Part shown: piece after piece, positions 32,801 through 42,428 of the stretch
Layout: each line of letters opens with the position of its first letter
Numbering within the stretch: position 1 is the stretch's first letter
Assembly: GCA_019279435.1 (NCBI GenBank)
Contig: JAAALK010002126.1
Coordinates: forward strand, 1 to 64,000
Source of the DNA: Zizania palustris
Lineage: Eukaryota; Streptophyta; Magnoliopsida; Poales; Poaceae
Reading direction: 5' to 3'
DNA length: 64,000 bases
The notes under the pieces: generated by a model
The model's database searches: none
What the model was told of the DNA's origin: nothing
The model's input: only the letters and a program-made list of their open reading frames with translations
Program-made: the position numbers and the translations under genes

Positions 32801-35200
32801 TTGTTAGGGTACTTAGTTTCAAGCAGGGGAATTGAAGCTAGCCCTACTCAAATAACTGCGCTGCAGAAGATGGCTCCTCCGGAAAATTTAAAACAAGTGC
32901 AAAAGCTGACTGGACGTCTGGCCGCACTTAGCAGGTTCTTATCAAGGTCTGCGGAGAGGAGTTTGCCAATCTTTAAAGCTTTGAAAGGGTCCGAAGATTT
33001 TGCATGGACACCGGAGTGTCAGAAAAGCTTCGAAGATATTAAAGATTATCTCAGCAATCTTGCTACACTTACGGTGCCCGTTGCGGACGAAACCCTACTT
33101 CTGTATCTTGCAGCCACAGGCTCAGCTGTCAGCGCAGTCCTTGTCAGAGAAGCTGATATCAATGGGAAGTTGGTCCAAAATCCTGTCTATTTTGTATCCG
33201 AAGCATTGTCAGGAGCAAAGACAAGATACTTCGAACTTGAAAAGTTCGTTTATGCTCTGATAATGGCTTCGAGGAAGCTAAGGCATTATTTTTTGGCTCA
33301 TAATGTAATTGTACCAACTTCATATCCTTTAGGAGATATGCTCCGAAGCAAAGATTCCACTGGAAGGATTGGAAAGTGGGCAGCAGAACTAGCACCCTTC
33401 GGCATATCTTTCCTGGCAAGGACAGCTATCAAATCTCAAGTTCTAGCAGACTTCGTAGCAGAGTGGACTCCACCTACGAAGTTGACTCCGGAGAAATCAG
33501 ATGACGGAGTTTGGACTATTTACTCCGATGGGGCTTTTCAAGCATCCGGAGCAGGCATTGGGGCAGTATTAATTTCACCGTCAGGACAAAGAGCAATGTA
33601 CTCCGCAAGACTCAACTTTAAGTCTACCAATAATATAGCGGAGTACGAAGGAATATTATTGGGACTCCGGAAAGCACGTGCTCTAGGAGCTACAAGAATA
33701 ATTATAAAAACAGATTCTTAGATAGTAGCAGGGCACGTAGACAAAAGTTTTCAAGTCCGACATCCACAGCTTGCAAAGTATTTGGAAGAAATTCGCAAGA
33801 TCGAAGCACATTTCAAGGGTATTTCCATTCGGAGTATACCAAGAGCTGAAAACGTGCAAGCGGACATTTTAGCGAAGGCTGCTGCCGGAGCTGTGGATGT
33901 GCTTGACGAAGCTTTCTATGAGGAGCTCAATATACCTTCGGTGCCACAAGTTGCTTTTGCAGAGATTCTCTGCATTCCTAGTGCAGATTGGAAAGATTCA
34001 ATCATAGAATTCTTGCAAGGAGGAACGAATTTGCCCGAAGAGCCCCAATTGTCAAGATTAAAGCTCAGAGCAAGAAACTATCAGTTAATCAACGGTATAT
34101 TATACAAGGCCGGAGTATGTTCCCCTCTACTCCGATGTATATCTCAAGCCGAAGGCCAAGAAATTCTTCGAGAAATTCATGAAGGCCTTTGTGGAAGTCA
34201 TTTAGCCCCTAGAGCTCTGGCAGGAAAAACACTTCGCCAGGGGCTTTATTGGCCCACAATAACAGCTGATGCGGAGAGCTTGGTCCGCACTTGTCAAGGA
34301 TGCCAGTGGATGGGTCGACGGAGTCATCGCCCACCAACAGCTCTTCAAGTCATTGCTCCGGTATGGCCAATGGCCAGATGGGGTATGGATCTAATTGGTC
34401 CCTTTCCGTTAGCAAAGGGAAATCTGAAGTTCGCAGTGGTAGCTATTGAGTATTTTTCTAAGTGGGTGGAAGCAGAGCCCTTAACAGCTATCACTTCGAA
34501 TAATGTACAGAAATTCTTCTGGAAAAACATTATTTGCCAGTTCGGAGTGCCTAGATATCTCACAGTTGATAATGGAACACAGTTCGATGCAGAACCCTTC
34601 AGGAAGTTTTGCGAAGACCTAGGCATTCAACTATGTTTTGCTGCAGTGAGACATCCTCAGTCAAATGGAGCAGTTGAGCGAGCCAATGGAAATATCTTAT
34701 CAGGGCTAAATCGAAGAATAGTAGGACTATCAAAAGGACTGTGGACCGAAGAGCTTCCGAAGATTCTGTGGTCCATTCGGACTACGCAAACAAGGTCCAC
34801 AGGGTTTACTCCGTTTAGACTGCTATTCGGAGATGAAGCTATGACTCCAACGGAGCTCAAAGGGGGATCACTTCGCAGCACCGAACCAGACATCGAAGAA
34901 GAAAGACAAGCTTCGTTAGATTTGTCAGAAGAGACAAGGCTTCGAGCTGTAGCTAATTTATCAAAGTATCATCAGCAGACGAAGACTTGGTATGACCCGA
35001 AGGTTAAGCTTAGTGAGTTAAGGCCGGGTCATCTTGTTCTACGAAGCATTATAGCACCAGGGAAGTTAGGCAATAAATGGGAAGGTCCATATCTAATCGT
35101 CCGCTCGGGGCGCCCTGGTTCATTTAAATTAGCTAATTTAGAAGGTGAAGAATTAGCACATACTTGGCATGCGGAGCACCTAAAGCGATACTTCGCATAA
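29804..35200 (+). CDS. Gag-pol polyprotein of G, one in-frame stop
   Basis: A single frame of 1798 codons runs from MPPKRSAPRN to KRYFA, broken only by TAG at codon 1306 (33719-33721). Domains in codon order: gag capsid about 150-325 (FPLALEGVALRWFW at 204); a C-X2-H-X5-H-X4-C knuckle about 411-425; protease VLIDGGSSADI about 570; RT about 823-1010 with YMDD at about 953; RT-linked RNase H to about 1160; a second RNase H from about 1240 with YSDGAF, AEYEG and KTDS, then NVQADILAKA; and integrase with a zinc-binding H-H-C-C region (34175-34305) and D-D-E (MDLIGP, VDNGTQF, NGAVERANG). The stop falls directly after KTDS in the second RNase H. H has CAA there, so a C-to-T change from CAG is likely. 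No chromodomain is seen. Confidence 0.95.
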
Positions 35201-36246
35201 GGGCTCCTTGTAATTCGCTTGTAATCACCTCTAAATTAATAAAGCATACACCCTGTGGCTTGCCTTCCCCTTGACGCTCCTAGTTTCCCGAGCGGACGCG
35301 CTGGGACAGAAGTCGTTCGAGAGGGAAGTGTTATCAAGCAGGGCTGTATTTCCGGACTTCGTACCCATAAAGTCGAGGCCTCCGGTGTGGTGGCTGAAAT
35401 CCATCCGGAGCCCAAGCTGATACCTTGTAGGCATCCGTAAAAGAGCCAATACCACATTCTACGGAGTCCAAGCTTCGGCTGGTAGACTTCCGTAAAAAGA
35501 GCCGAAGGTGGCCAAAATCTGCGGAGTCCAAGCTGCAGCTTGTCAGACTTCCGTAAAAAGAGCCGAAGGTGGCCAAATTCTGCGAAGTCCAAGCTCCGGC
35601 TGGTAGACTTCTGCAAAAAAGAGCCCAAGTGGCCAAATTCTGCGAAGTCCAAGCTCCGGCTGGTAGACTTCTGAAAAAAGAGCCCAAGTGGCCAAATTCT
35701 GCGAAGTCCAAGCTCCGGCTGGTAGACTTCTGCAAAAAAGAGCTCAAGTGGCCAAATTCTGCGAAGTCCAAGCTCCGGCTGGTAGACTTCTGCAAAAATA
35801 GCCGAAGGTGGCTACAATTTCTGCGAAATCCAAGCTCCGGCTGGTAGATTTCTGCAAAAAACAGCCGAAGGTGGCTAAAGCAAAACAGCATTTAAGCCAT
35901 GAGCTTCGAATGTTTGTTCATATAAGTCCAAAGTGACAAATTTCTTAAGACACTAAAGTGTCCTCGAAGTTATCTTAATTGATTTCTTTCGTAAAGCAAA
36001 CAAAGGTACCAAGTTACCATTCTTCTGACTACAAAGGTCAAAGACATTTCATAAGATTTCAAAAGATCTTTAAAAATGACAGAGGGGCTCCGAACCCCCA
36101 AAAAATTGTACTCCGAAGTTTTTTCTTTGCGCATAACCATCTTTGAATGCAGTTCGAAGTTGCTTATACCCAAAGAGGGGCTAGTAAATATGGAGACAAT
36201 TTTAAATCGGCATTCATTATTGAAACAAATGTGTTTACAGATTACA
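35201..36246. other. Interval between the gag-pol stop and the antisense-gene stop in G
   Basis: This noncoding interval separates two convergent genes. It contains the tandem array described next and would supply the 3' end of both transcripts. Apparent frames on either strand, such as 35891-35334, are translations of the repeat units. Confidence 0.8.
35405..35885. repeat. ~60-bp tandem array downstream of pol in G
   Basis: About seven recognisable units, plus a degenerate first one, share AGTCCAAGCTCCGGCTGG, TAGACTTCTGCAAAAA and GTGGCCAAATTCTGCGA. The middle units (35590-35765) are nearly identical; the outer ones diverge. Short tandem arrays between pol and the 3' LTR are known in Tat/Ogre elements. 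The array in H at the same place is unrelated in unit length (116 bp). Confidence 0.92.
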
Positions 36247-39200
36247 TTATGAAAAATTGGTATCTATACCAAGAAGGAATCGGAGACCTCTTCGGTCCCG
36301 AGAGCTAGGGGTGGAACGACTAGTTCCAACATCGGAAGTTCTAAGAACTTTGCGTTTAACTCTCTTCCTCCCCTTCGAAGCTCTAAAATCCTTCTGTTCT
36401 TGTTGAAGCTCGGCCCAAGTTCGAAGCCGCTCAGGACTTCTCTCCCAGCTTCTAAGACCTTCAGATCTTTTATTTTGGGCTTCACCTTCGTCTTCGGACC
36501 AATTAGTGTCTTCAGAAGACGAGGTGTTTGCGTCGATTTCTTTATCTTCCTCTTTAATATAAGACAATACGTCTTTGATTACTTCGGGCGCAATAACGCC
36601 GGAGTCATCTCGAGGGATAAGAAATCGAGGACGCTTATAACTCTTTAGAAGTTCGAAGGTGTTCCACAGTGAGCGAAGTTCGCTGTTAAGCTCTAACACT
36701 TCGATATCTTCGATAAGAGGCAAAGCCTAAAAATATGACAAACAAGATTTTCATTGATAAATGTTTACAAGCACAAAGCTTTACACGGTTAAAAATCCTA
36801 AAACATTCCTAAACCTGTGGGTTTGAAGGAGGTTGGCTGCTCGAAGCTTGGCTCCGAACATGCTTCTGGCGTTGGCCTTCATCAATCCAAGCCTTGATCG
36901 CAGATCGACCTTCGGCTCTCCACGAAGTTTGGAAGGCCCGCCAAGCAGCAGCTACACCTTCGGAAGGTTTGAGAAGTCGGTCGTCGTCGAAGGTGATTGG
37001 ACCTCTTCCTGCGTCCGGAGTTATTGATCGGCCCAAATCCTCGTAATAGCGAAGTAGACCAACAGCAGACACATGTCCGGAGAGTTCTCCGTATCTAATG
37101 CCCGCCGTCTTCATCTGCTTCGCCACCCCTTGGATCCTTTTCAACCGGCGCAGAAGGCTGATGTTATCATCAGAAGGAAGAATTCCGGTAGTACCGAAGT
37201 ATTCCAGGACTTCTAACAACTGATTCATAACCTCCGCAGCCACCTTCTCAGACTTCAACTTATCTTCGTTCAGCGCATCCTTCGCCGAAGTAACTTCGTC
37301 CAAAACCCCAGAAAGCCTAGCATTCTCAGTGGTCAAAGTGTTTTTCTGTGTCAACAATTGGCTAGCTTCCTCTTCAAGTCGGACGAGTCTAGACCCTGCA
37401 GTAGCATGTTCTGCCCGCAGTTTTTCAACCTCTGCTCGAAGCACAATCCTCTCTGCTTCGAGCTCTTTCTTTGCAGCTTCTAAGCTTTGCCTGGCCCTTC
37501 GCTCTGTTAATATTATATTGTCCATTTGAGTCACTCGACTTTCAGAGATGTTAAAATTCCTTTGAAGAGTGCTATTTTCTTCCCGAAGCCGAGCGATTTC
37601 TTCGTCATTACATAAACTTGCAGCTCGGGCCAAAACAGTTTGCTGTCAAAGTAAAAACTAAAGTAAATATTCATTCGAAGATAAATTCTATAATAATTTG
37701 CAGTTGCTTCGTACCTGATAAGCTGTACGTTCAATAATGGCATTAAGCTCCGTCCTGTCAGCCTTGCGCAGGATGGCCACTAATTTGGTCTCCCCTATGT
37801 CACGACTAGCTCGATCCAAAGGTTCGAGCAAAGTCCGAAGACCAGTTGTTTGCCCTAAGAAAGGAGCCAGCAAGGGGAGCATGCTTATTGCCTCTTGGTC
37901 ATCTTCGTTCAACGAAGGACCGGAGCTTTGGCCTACGGTCTTCGGAGCCACTGGAGTTTGAGCCTCTCTGGAAGATTGGCTCTCGTCTGTTGAATCAGAC
38001 GGAGTTGATTCGGAGCTTATAGCAGGCAGGGGCTCTATTTGTCTTTTGCCTCTTCCAGGCCCCTTTTGAGTAACTCTCGGGGCTGGCTCCGAAGTCGTCG
38101 AAGGTTCAGGAATTATTTCCTCCTGGCGGACTTCTTCCATAGGAGTGGGTTCTGCAAAGTAATCAAAAGTATTATACATAGTATAAAAATTCAAATAAAT
38201 ACAAAAGTTCTTCGAAATCTACCTTCGGCAGTCCGTGGAGGAGTCGTTGTCGGACTGATTGGTGGATCGAAAGCTAATTCTTCATCTGAATCAGCCGTTG
38301 AATCATGGACTGCAGGAGCATCGTCCTGGGTAGTCCTCGCTGCTTCTTCGGGAATCGAAGCCATAGTGACTTCGACCCCACTTTCATTCACAGGAACTTC
38401 GTCCTGAGCTACATCTTCTTGAACTACCGAAGTCCTTGGCTGATCAATATTTTCTCCAGACTCCGGTACGTTCACAGATACTTCGGCCTGTGCGAGCTTT
38501 TGAGTTTCATTCTCTTCCATTAGCCGCACAAGTAACCTTTCCATTTCTTCTTGGTAATCGGAAACCGAAGCTCTGGAGCTCGAAGGTATATGATCTACAG
38601 GTGCGAGGTTCTTCGGCTTCCGAGCCACCCTCTTCACCGGAGTTTTTGCTGAACTTGAAGTTCCAGCTTCGGCTTTCCTTTTTTGAGGCCCTTTCTCCAA
38701 AGGCGCCCAATCCATCAGAGGGGGAGGAGTGAGTTTCAGCATTCCCCATACTCTGTTAAATCTTTCCCAACTCCCAACCAGCTTAATTCGCCACTCTTTT
38801 TCGGTCGGAGTTGGAGCACCCAAGATTTTTTCCGAAGCCCTTATAATCTGTTCTGAAGTAACAGGGGCTGAAGATTCTACAAAATAAATAATTCAAGTCA
38901 GTTTTTTCTTCGAAGCAAATATGTTTAATGCATGTTGTTTTCGAAGTTACCTGTAGGACTTGAAGTCAAGTTAATTCTGCGAAGACCACCTTCGGAATCA
39001 TCTTCGAAGATAATAGGCCAGTCGGCCATCAGTGGAGGAATTTGAAGACCGATGAACTCTTCTGCCAAATCCCGCATACTGAGCCTTCGGCTAACTTTTT
39101 CAAGCAAGTTCAGACGGGCTTCGAATTGACCTTCGTCAGGACGCACCAAAGCCTCCTTTCGGAATTGGATTTCTCTAAGGGGTCCGGCCAGAGGATTGCT

Positions 39201-39896
39201 TGCCCCGACTTCGGCATAGAACCATTTCAAAATCCAGTCGGTGTACCACCTAGCGTTGATGGCTTTAGCAGGAAAGCGAAGGGCGTACTCATCCCGAAGT
39301 CTAAAATTGATACTGCCAAAAGACGTTACTACTTTTTCACCTCCGGGAGCTACGAAGGTTTTTGGCTGGCAGGTTGCTCTATGTAATGCAGCGAAGATTT
39401 CCGCCCTTCCTTCACATCCTTCGGCTCTTAAGGCCCATTCAAAAATAGCTAATCTAGCTACTGCATTCGGAGATAATTGAGGAAGAGTTATATGGAACAG
39501 TTCGAGTACCTCTGCCAGAAAATCCACTGCAGGAAGACCCAAACCGGCTTCGAAAAAAGCTTCGAACACTACTACTTCTCCGGGTCTGGGCACTGGAATC
39601 ACTTCTTTCCCTGGTTTTCGAATCATAACTCCCGCACCAATATTTCCTCCTACTGCCATTGCCAGGGACTCTCTTTTGCAGGTTGAAGGTCCTAATTCAA
39701 AGGATTGGTCCAAATATTTGGTCGATGGAGGGCACAGACCTTGATCATCGGCGATTTGGGGATTTTTTCCCTTTGCCGCCATGGAAGTTGTCGCCTGCAT
39801 CGAAGGCGTCGCCGCCACTGTTGCCGCTGCCGCTGCCGCAGTCGCTTGTTGACGAACCAAGGTTGAAGGAGGTGCAGAGCCTTTGGTCTTCGCCAT
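36247..39896 (-). CDS. Five-exon antisense gene of G; Transposase_28-like N-terminal domain, coiled coil
   Basis: Exons on the minus strand: 39896-38951, 38876-38223, 38151-37715, 37642-36815 and 36726-36247. The introns are 74, 71, 72 and 88 bp, all GT...AG. Exon lengths sum to 3345, i.e. 1114 codons plus stop, with no internal stop. Exon 1 has an Ala-rich start, then residues about 103-235 with PRPGEVVVFEAFFEAGLGLP and LSPNAVARLAIFEWALRAEG. These resemble Pfam PF04195 (putative gypsy-type transposon, Transposase_28). Exons 2-3 are acidic, Ser/Pro-rich and look disordered, with a basic patch. Exon 4 holds a long coiled coil (about residues 685-820). Exon 5 is acidic then basic. The biochemical role is not known. 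Splicing is inferred from sequence. H has a decayed orthologue. Confidence 0.85.
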
Positions 39897-40020
39897 CGCA
39901 ATCGCTGGATCGATCTGAGAGAGTGGAGACTAGGGCTCAAGAACTCGAAAGCTAGGGCTCAAAAGGCTTTTGACTGAGAGGAAACAGTGAAAAGGTAATC
40001 GAGTAAGTTCTGGAGTTCTT

Positions 40021-40028
40021 TATTTATA
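40021..40028 (-). promoter_or_regulatory. Candidate TATA box for the antisense gene of G
   Basis: The minus strand reads ACTATAAATAAAG, 125 bases upstream of the antisense ATG at 39896 and outside the 3' LTR. A TATAAA at 60130-60135 lies about 100 bases upstream of the equivalent ATG in H. This suggests the antisense gene has its own internal promoter rather than using the LTR. Confidence 0.65.
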
Positions 40029-40357
40029 GTCTAAACTTTCCGTTTGTTACCGTTTAGGCTCTGCCCTTTCGCATTCCCGCCTGTTATTTTCCTCCGAAAA
40101 TAACGCCTCGTATAACTCCGTTAGAAATAGAAACTAACGGCTATATTTTCTAAGTCTAAAAAGACTTTCGAACTTCCTGAGTCGGTTCTAAGATAGTTCG
40201 AAAAGTAATTACCTTATGACTAATTCGAAGTTCATATCTTCATGTATTTCGGAGATAAAATGAAAATCAATAACCCCTATGATTGGTTATCTTTTCTTTC
40301 CGTATACTGCTCTCCTAACGTTGCAGGTCGAACGGAGAAGCGTATTCGAGGGGCTAC

Positions 40358-40852
40358 TGTTGGGGGAAAATATCTCATCTTCGGGGTTATTGCCGAAGCA
40401 GCATAAAGACAGCCAATCAATTCGAAGGTTGTTCGAAGACCATCTTCGAAGATGCCCAGAACCTCGTTCGAAGTCCGAAGACTGGCATTGGTTCGAAGTA
40501 TGTCTTCGAACCAAAGCTCTTCAGGATCTTTTCTGCCAGCTAAGATGGAAGACTTATCTTCTATCCTATTAGATTAGTCTTTTACCATTTTAGCCCTATT
40601 AAGGAAACCGAATAGTTTCCTTAATGTCGGTTGTAATAGAGGGGTAAATAGGTCTTTTCCTTAATGTTCAGGCCTATAAATACCCCCCATTTCACCCTGT
40701 AATAGGGACCGATTACAAGTGATTCAATACACACTTTCGAACTATTCTAAGCTATTATCCTTTCGGAGGCTTAGAACAGTTTGCTTCGCAAACACTTCGT
40801 TTGTTAGTTTCTTTTCTACAGAAACCTGTTAGCGTAATCTTTTACGCCAACA
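40358..40852 (+). repeat. 3' LTR of G (495 bp)
   Basis: It starts TGTTGGGGGAAAATATC after the tract CGAGGGGCTAC and ends CGCCAACA before the TSD CTTAG. It equals the 5' LTR except for one G. Confidence 0.97.
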
Positions 40853-40857
40853 CTTAG

Positions 40858-40892
40858 CTTTTCCAGCATCATTAAACCACATGATATGGTAT
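40858..40892 (-). pseudogene. 35-bp protease fragment of F stranded between two insertions
   Basis: On the minus strand this stretch continues the F protease frame. It joins HHYPHPY (encoded right of the CACTA element) to KVTHTCRVCFSIGF (encoded left of G) with about a dozen codons reading MVWFNDAGKA. It proves that both insertions hit the same short part of one gene. Confidence 0.85.
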
Positions 40893-41110
40893 CACTACAA
40901 GAAAACAGAAAGTTTTCATCGGCTAAAATAACTTCCGTCGGCCTCAAGTGGCCGACGGAAGTTAAGTTAACTTCCGTCGACTTTTCACAGTGGCCGACGA
41001 AAGTTAGGCTGCATTTTTTCGTGGCCGATTAGATCCCCCTAACTTCCGTCGGCCAGCATTAAAGCCGACGGCCGTCGGCTTTAATGCTGGCCGACGGAAG
41101 TTAGGGGGTT
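40893..41110. repeat. Left subterminal repeats of the CACTA element
   Basis: Several inverted CTTCCGTCGGC / GCCGACGGAAG units follow the terminal repeat and end in a perfect 74-bp palindrome (41035-41108). In characterised En/Spm elements such arrays bind the accessory transposase protein; here that is inference. Confidence 0.88.
41035..41108. repeat. Perfect spacerless 74-bp palindrome
   Basis: The arms 41035-41071 and 41072-41108 are exact reverse complements with no spacer, centred on GCCGACGG|CCGTCGGC. Each arm contains a subterminal AACTTCCGTCGGC unit plus CAGCATTAAAGCC. Confidence 0.93.
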
Positions 41111-42147
41111 TTTCCCCAACCGCGCGCGCGTACAGGGAGACCTAACTCCATGTACGCGCCCACTGCACACCCGCCGCCGCCTCCCGCGCCTAGCCCGTGC
41201 CGCCGCCACCGCCCACCTCTAGGCCGTGCTATCGCCCCGGCCACCGGCCGTCTGCCACCTCCCACCGCCCCGGCCACCCGCCTTCGGCCCACGCCGCCGC
41301 CAGCCTCGCGCCCGTGCCACCGCCCGCCTCCGGCGCCCCGCGCCACCGCCCCGGCCGCCCGGCGCTCGCCCCCTCCCCGCTGTCGCCGCCCCCTTCCGGC
41401 CGCCGCCCACTATCAAATGTTGCCGCCGGCCACCGTCCCCGATCCGACAGCCGCCATCCGTCGCCGTCCGCCGCAAATCAACAAAGTAATTTTTTGGACG
41501 CTTTACGATTTTTTTCGCTTTTTATTTGTGAATTGTTTCATTGGTAAATTTAATTGGTAGAGATGTATAGATAGATATGGATTAAATTTTGTCAATTGAT
41601 GAATTAAATGATTGATATGGATTATTCCAATATTAAATTATGGAGACATATAGATAGCTTTATAGTCCACTAGTATCTTTTTTAATTTGTACTATTATAG
41701 TTAAGAAAAAACACTTGTACATGCATTCTACAAAAGGATTTAAAACACTCAAATTAAGTGGCTTTGATTATTTGATATTCTAGACCGTCATGATCATACA
41801 TGAATTTTATGAATTTTGTCATTGGTATGCATGAGCAGATACACTCTAATAGACGTGTATAGGGAGGAAATGTGGAATGATAGTATGAATCTTGTTTTAT
41901 ATGCGATATTCTTTTTTCATATGAAATATATGTTGTGATATTATGTATAAATTATGCATGATTTCATTGGGTGATTAGTATTATATCTATATATACTTTA
42001 TTATATCTATATATACTTTATTATATATATTTCTTTTTTCATAGTGTAACGAAACCTATGCGTCACCCGTTTTGGACCAACATGTCTCACACGTGTCATG
42101 CGTGTGAGATGTGTAGGTCCGGAATTGTCCCTTTTTGGACAGCCTCG
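41111..42147 (+). other. Internal 5' region of the CACTA element
   Basis: Bases 41140-41480 are very GC-rich (CCGCCGCC runs) and give proline- or alanine-rich frames in every phase, none recognisable. Bases 41490-42060 are AT-rich, with a short duplication of TATTATATCTATATATACTT at about 41980-42020. Both are probably promoter or leader sequence of the transposase gene. Confidence 0.55.
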
Positions 42148-42331
42148 GAGTGGGCGACAGAGCGTGGTATTTATGATGAGTCATGAGTCCGAATGGGATT
42201 TCAGTAACATAACCTTGTTGTTCTCCATTCCACCACTATCAGGCGTGCAATTGGAGAACAGCGGGGTTATGCTGCTGAAATTTCGTTCGGACTCATGGCT
42301 CGTCATAAATACCACGTTTTGTCGGTCACTC
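42148..42331 (+). repeat. Long hairpin (79-bp stem, 26-base loop) upstream of the transposase remnant
   Basis: Arms 42148-42226 and 42253-42331 are inverted repeats. The inner 63 positions differ at 10 sites, the outer 16 at four. In a plus-strand RNA, 12 of these 14 differences are G:U pairs; the exceptions are one A:C and one G:G. The 3' base lies 97 bases before the transposase start. Confidence 0.85.
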
Positions 42332-42428
42332 TTGGGTGGGTTTAGGACCTATCTTTTCCTATAGACATAGGCCCGTGGTACTTATGATATCGATGCACTC
42401 TCGATTGAATGAATGTTTTGCCTATAGA

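Larger units (their letters stand above)
29246..40852 (+). mobile_element. Tat-type Ty3/gypsy element G, young and nearly intact
   Basis: The element is 11,607 bp. Its LTRs (29246-29741 and 40358-40852) read identically apart from one extra G in the starting G-run. The TSD is CTTAG (29241-29245 and 40853-40857). Between them are a primer site, one long gag-pol frame with a single stop, a 60-bp tandem array, a five-exon gene on the opposite strand, and a conserved GGAGAAGCGTATTCGAGGGG tract before the 3' LTR. The dual RNase H and the antisense extra gene are features of Tat-lineage elements. It interrupts the protease of element F. Confidence 0.97.

Noticed and set aside
35334..35891. Repetitive 185-codon frame and CRISPR-like regular spacing
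   Set aside because: It is a direct tandem array of 60-bp units without unique spacers, inside a plant retrotransposon, so neither a gene nor a CRISPR array.
41150..41560. Overlapping proline/alanine-rich open frames on both strands
   Set aside because: They come from a GC-rich simple region of the CACTA element. Every phase is open and none shows a domain.
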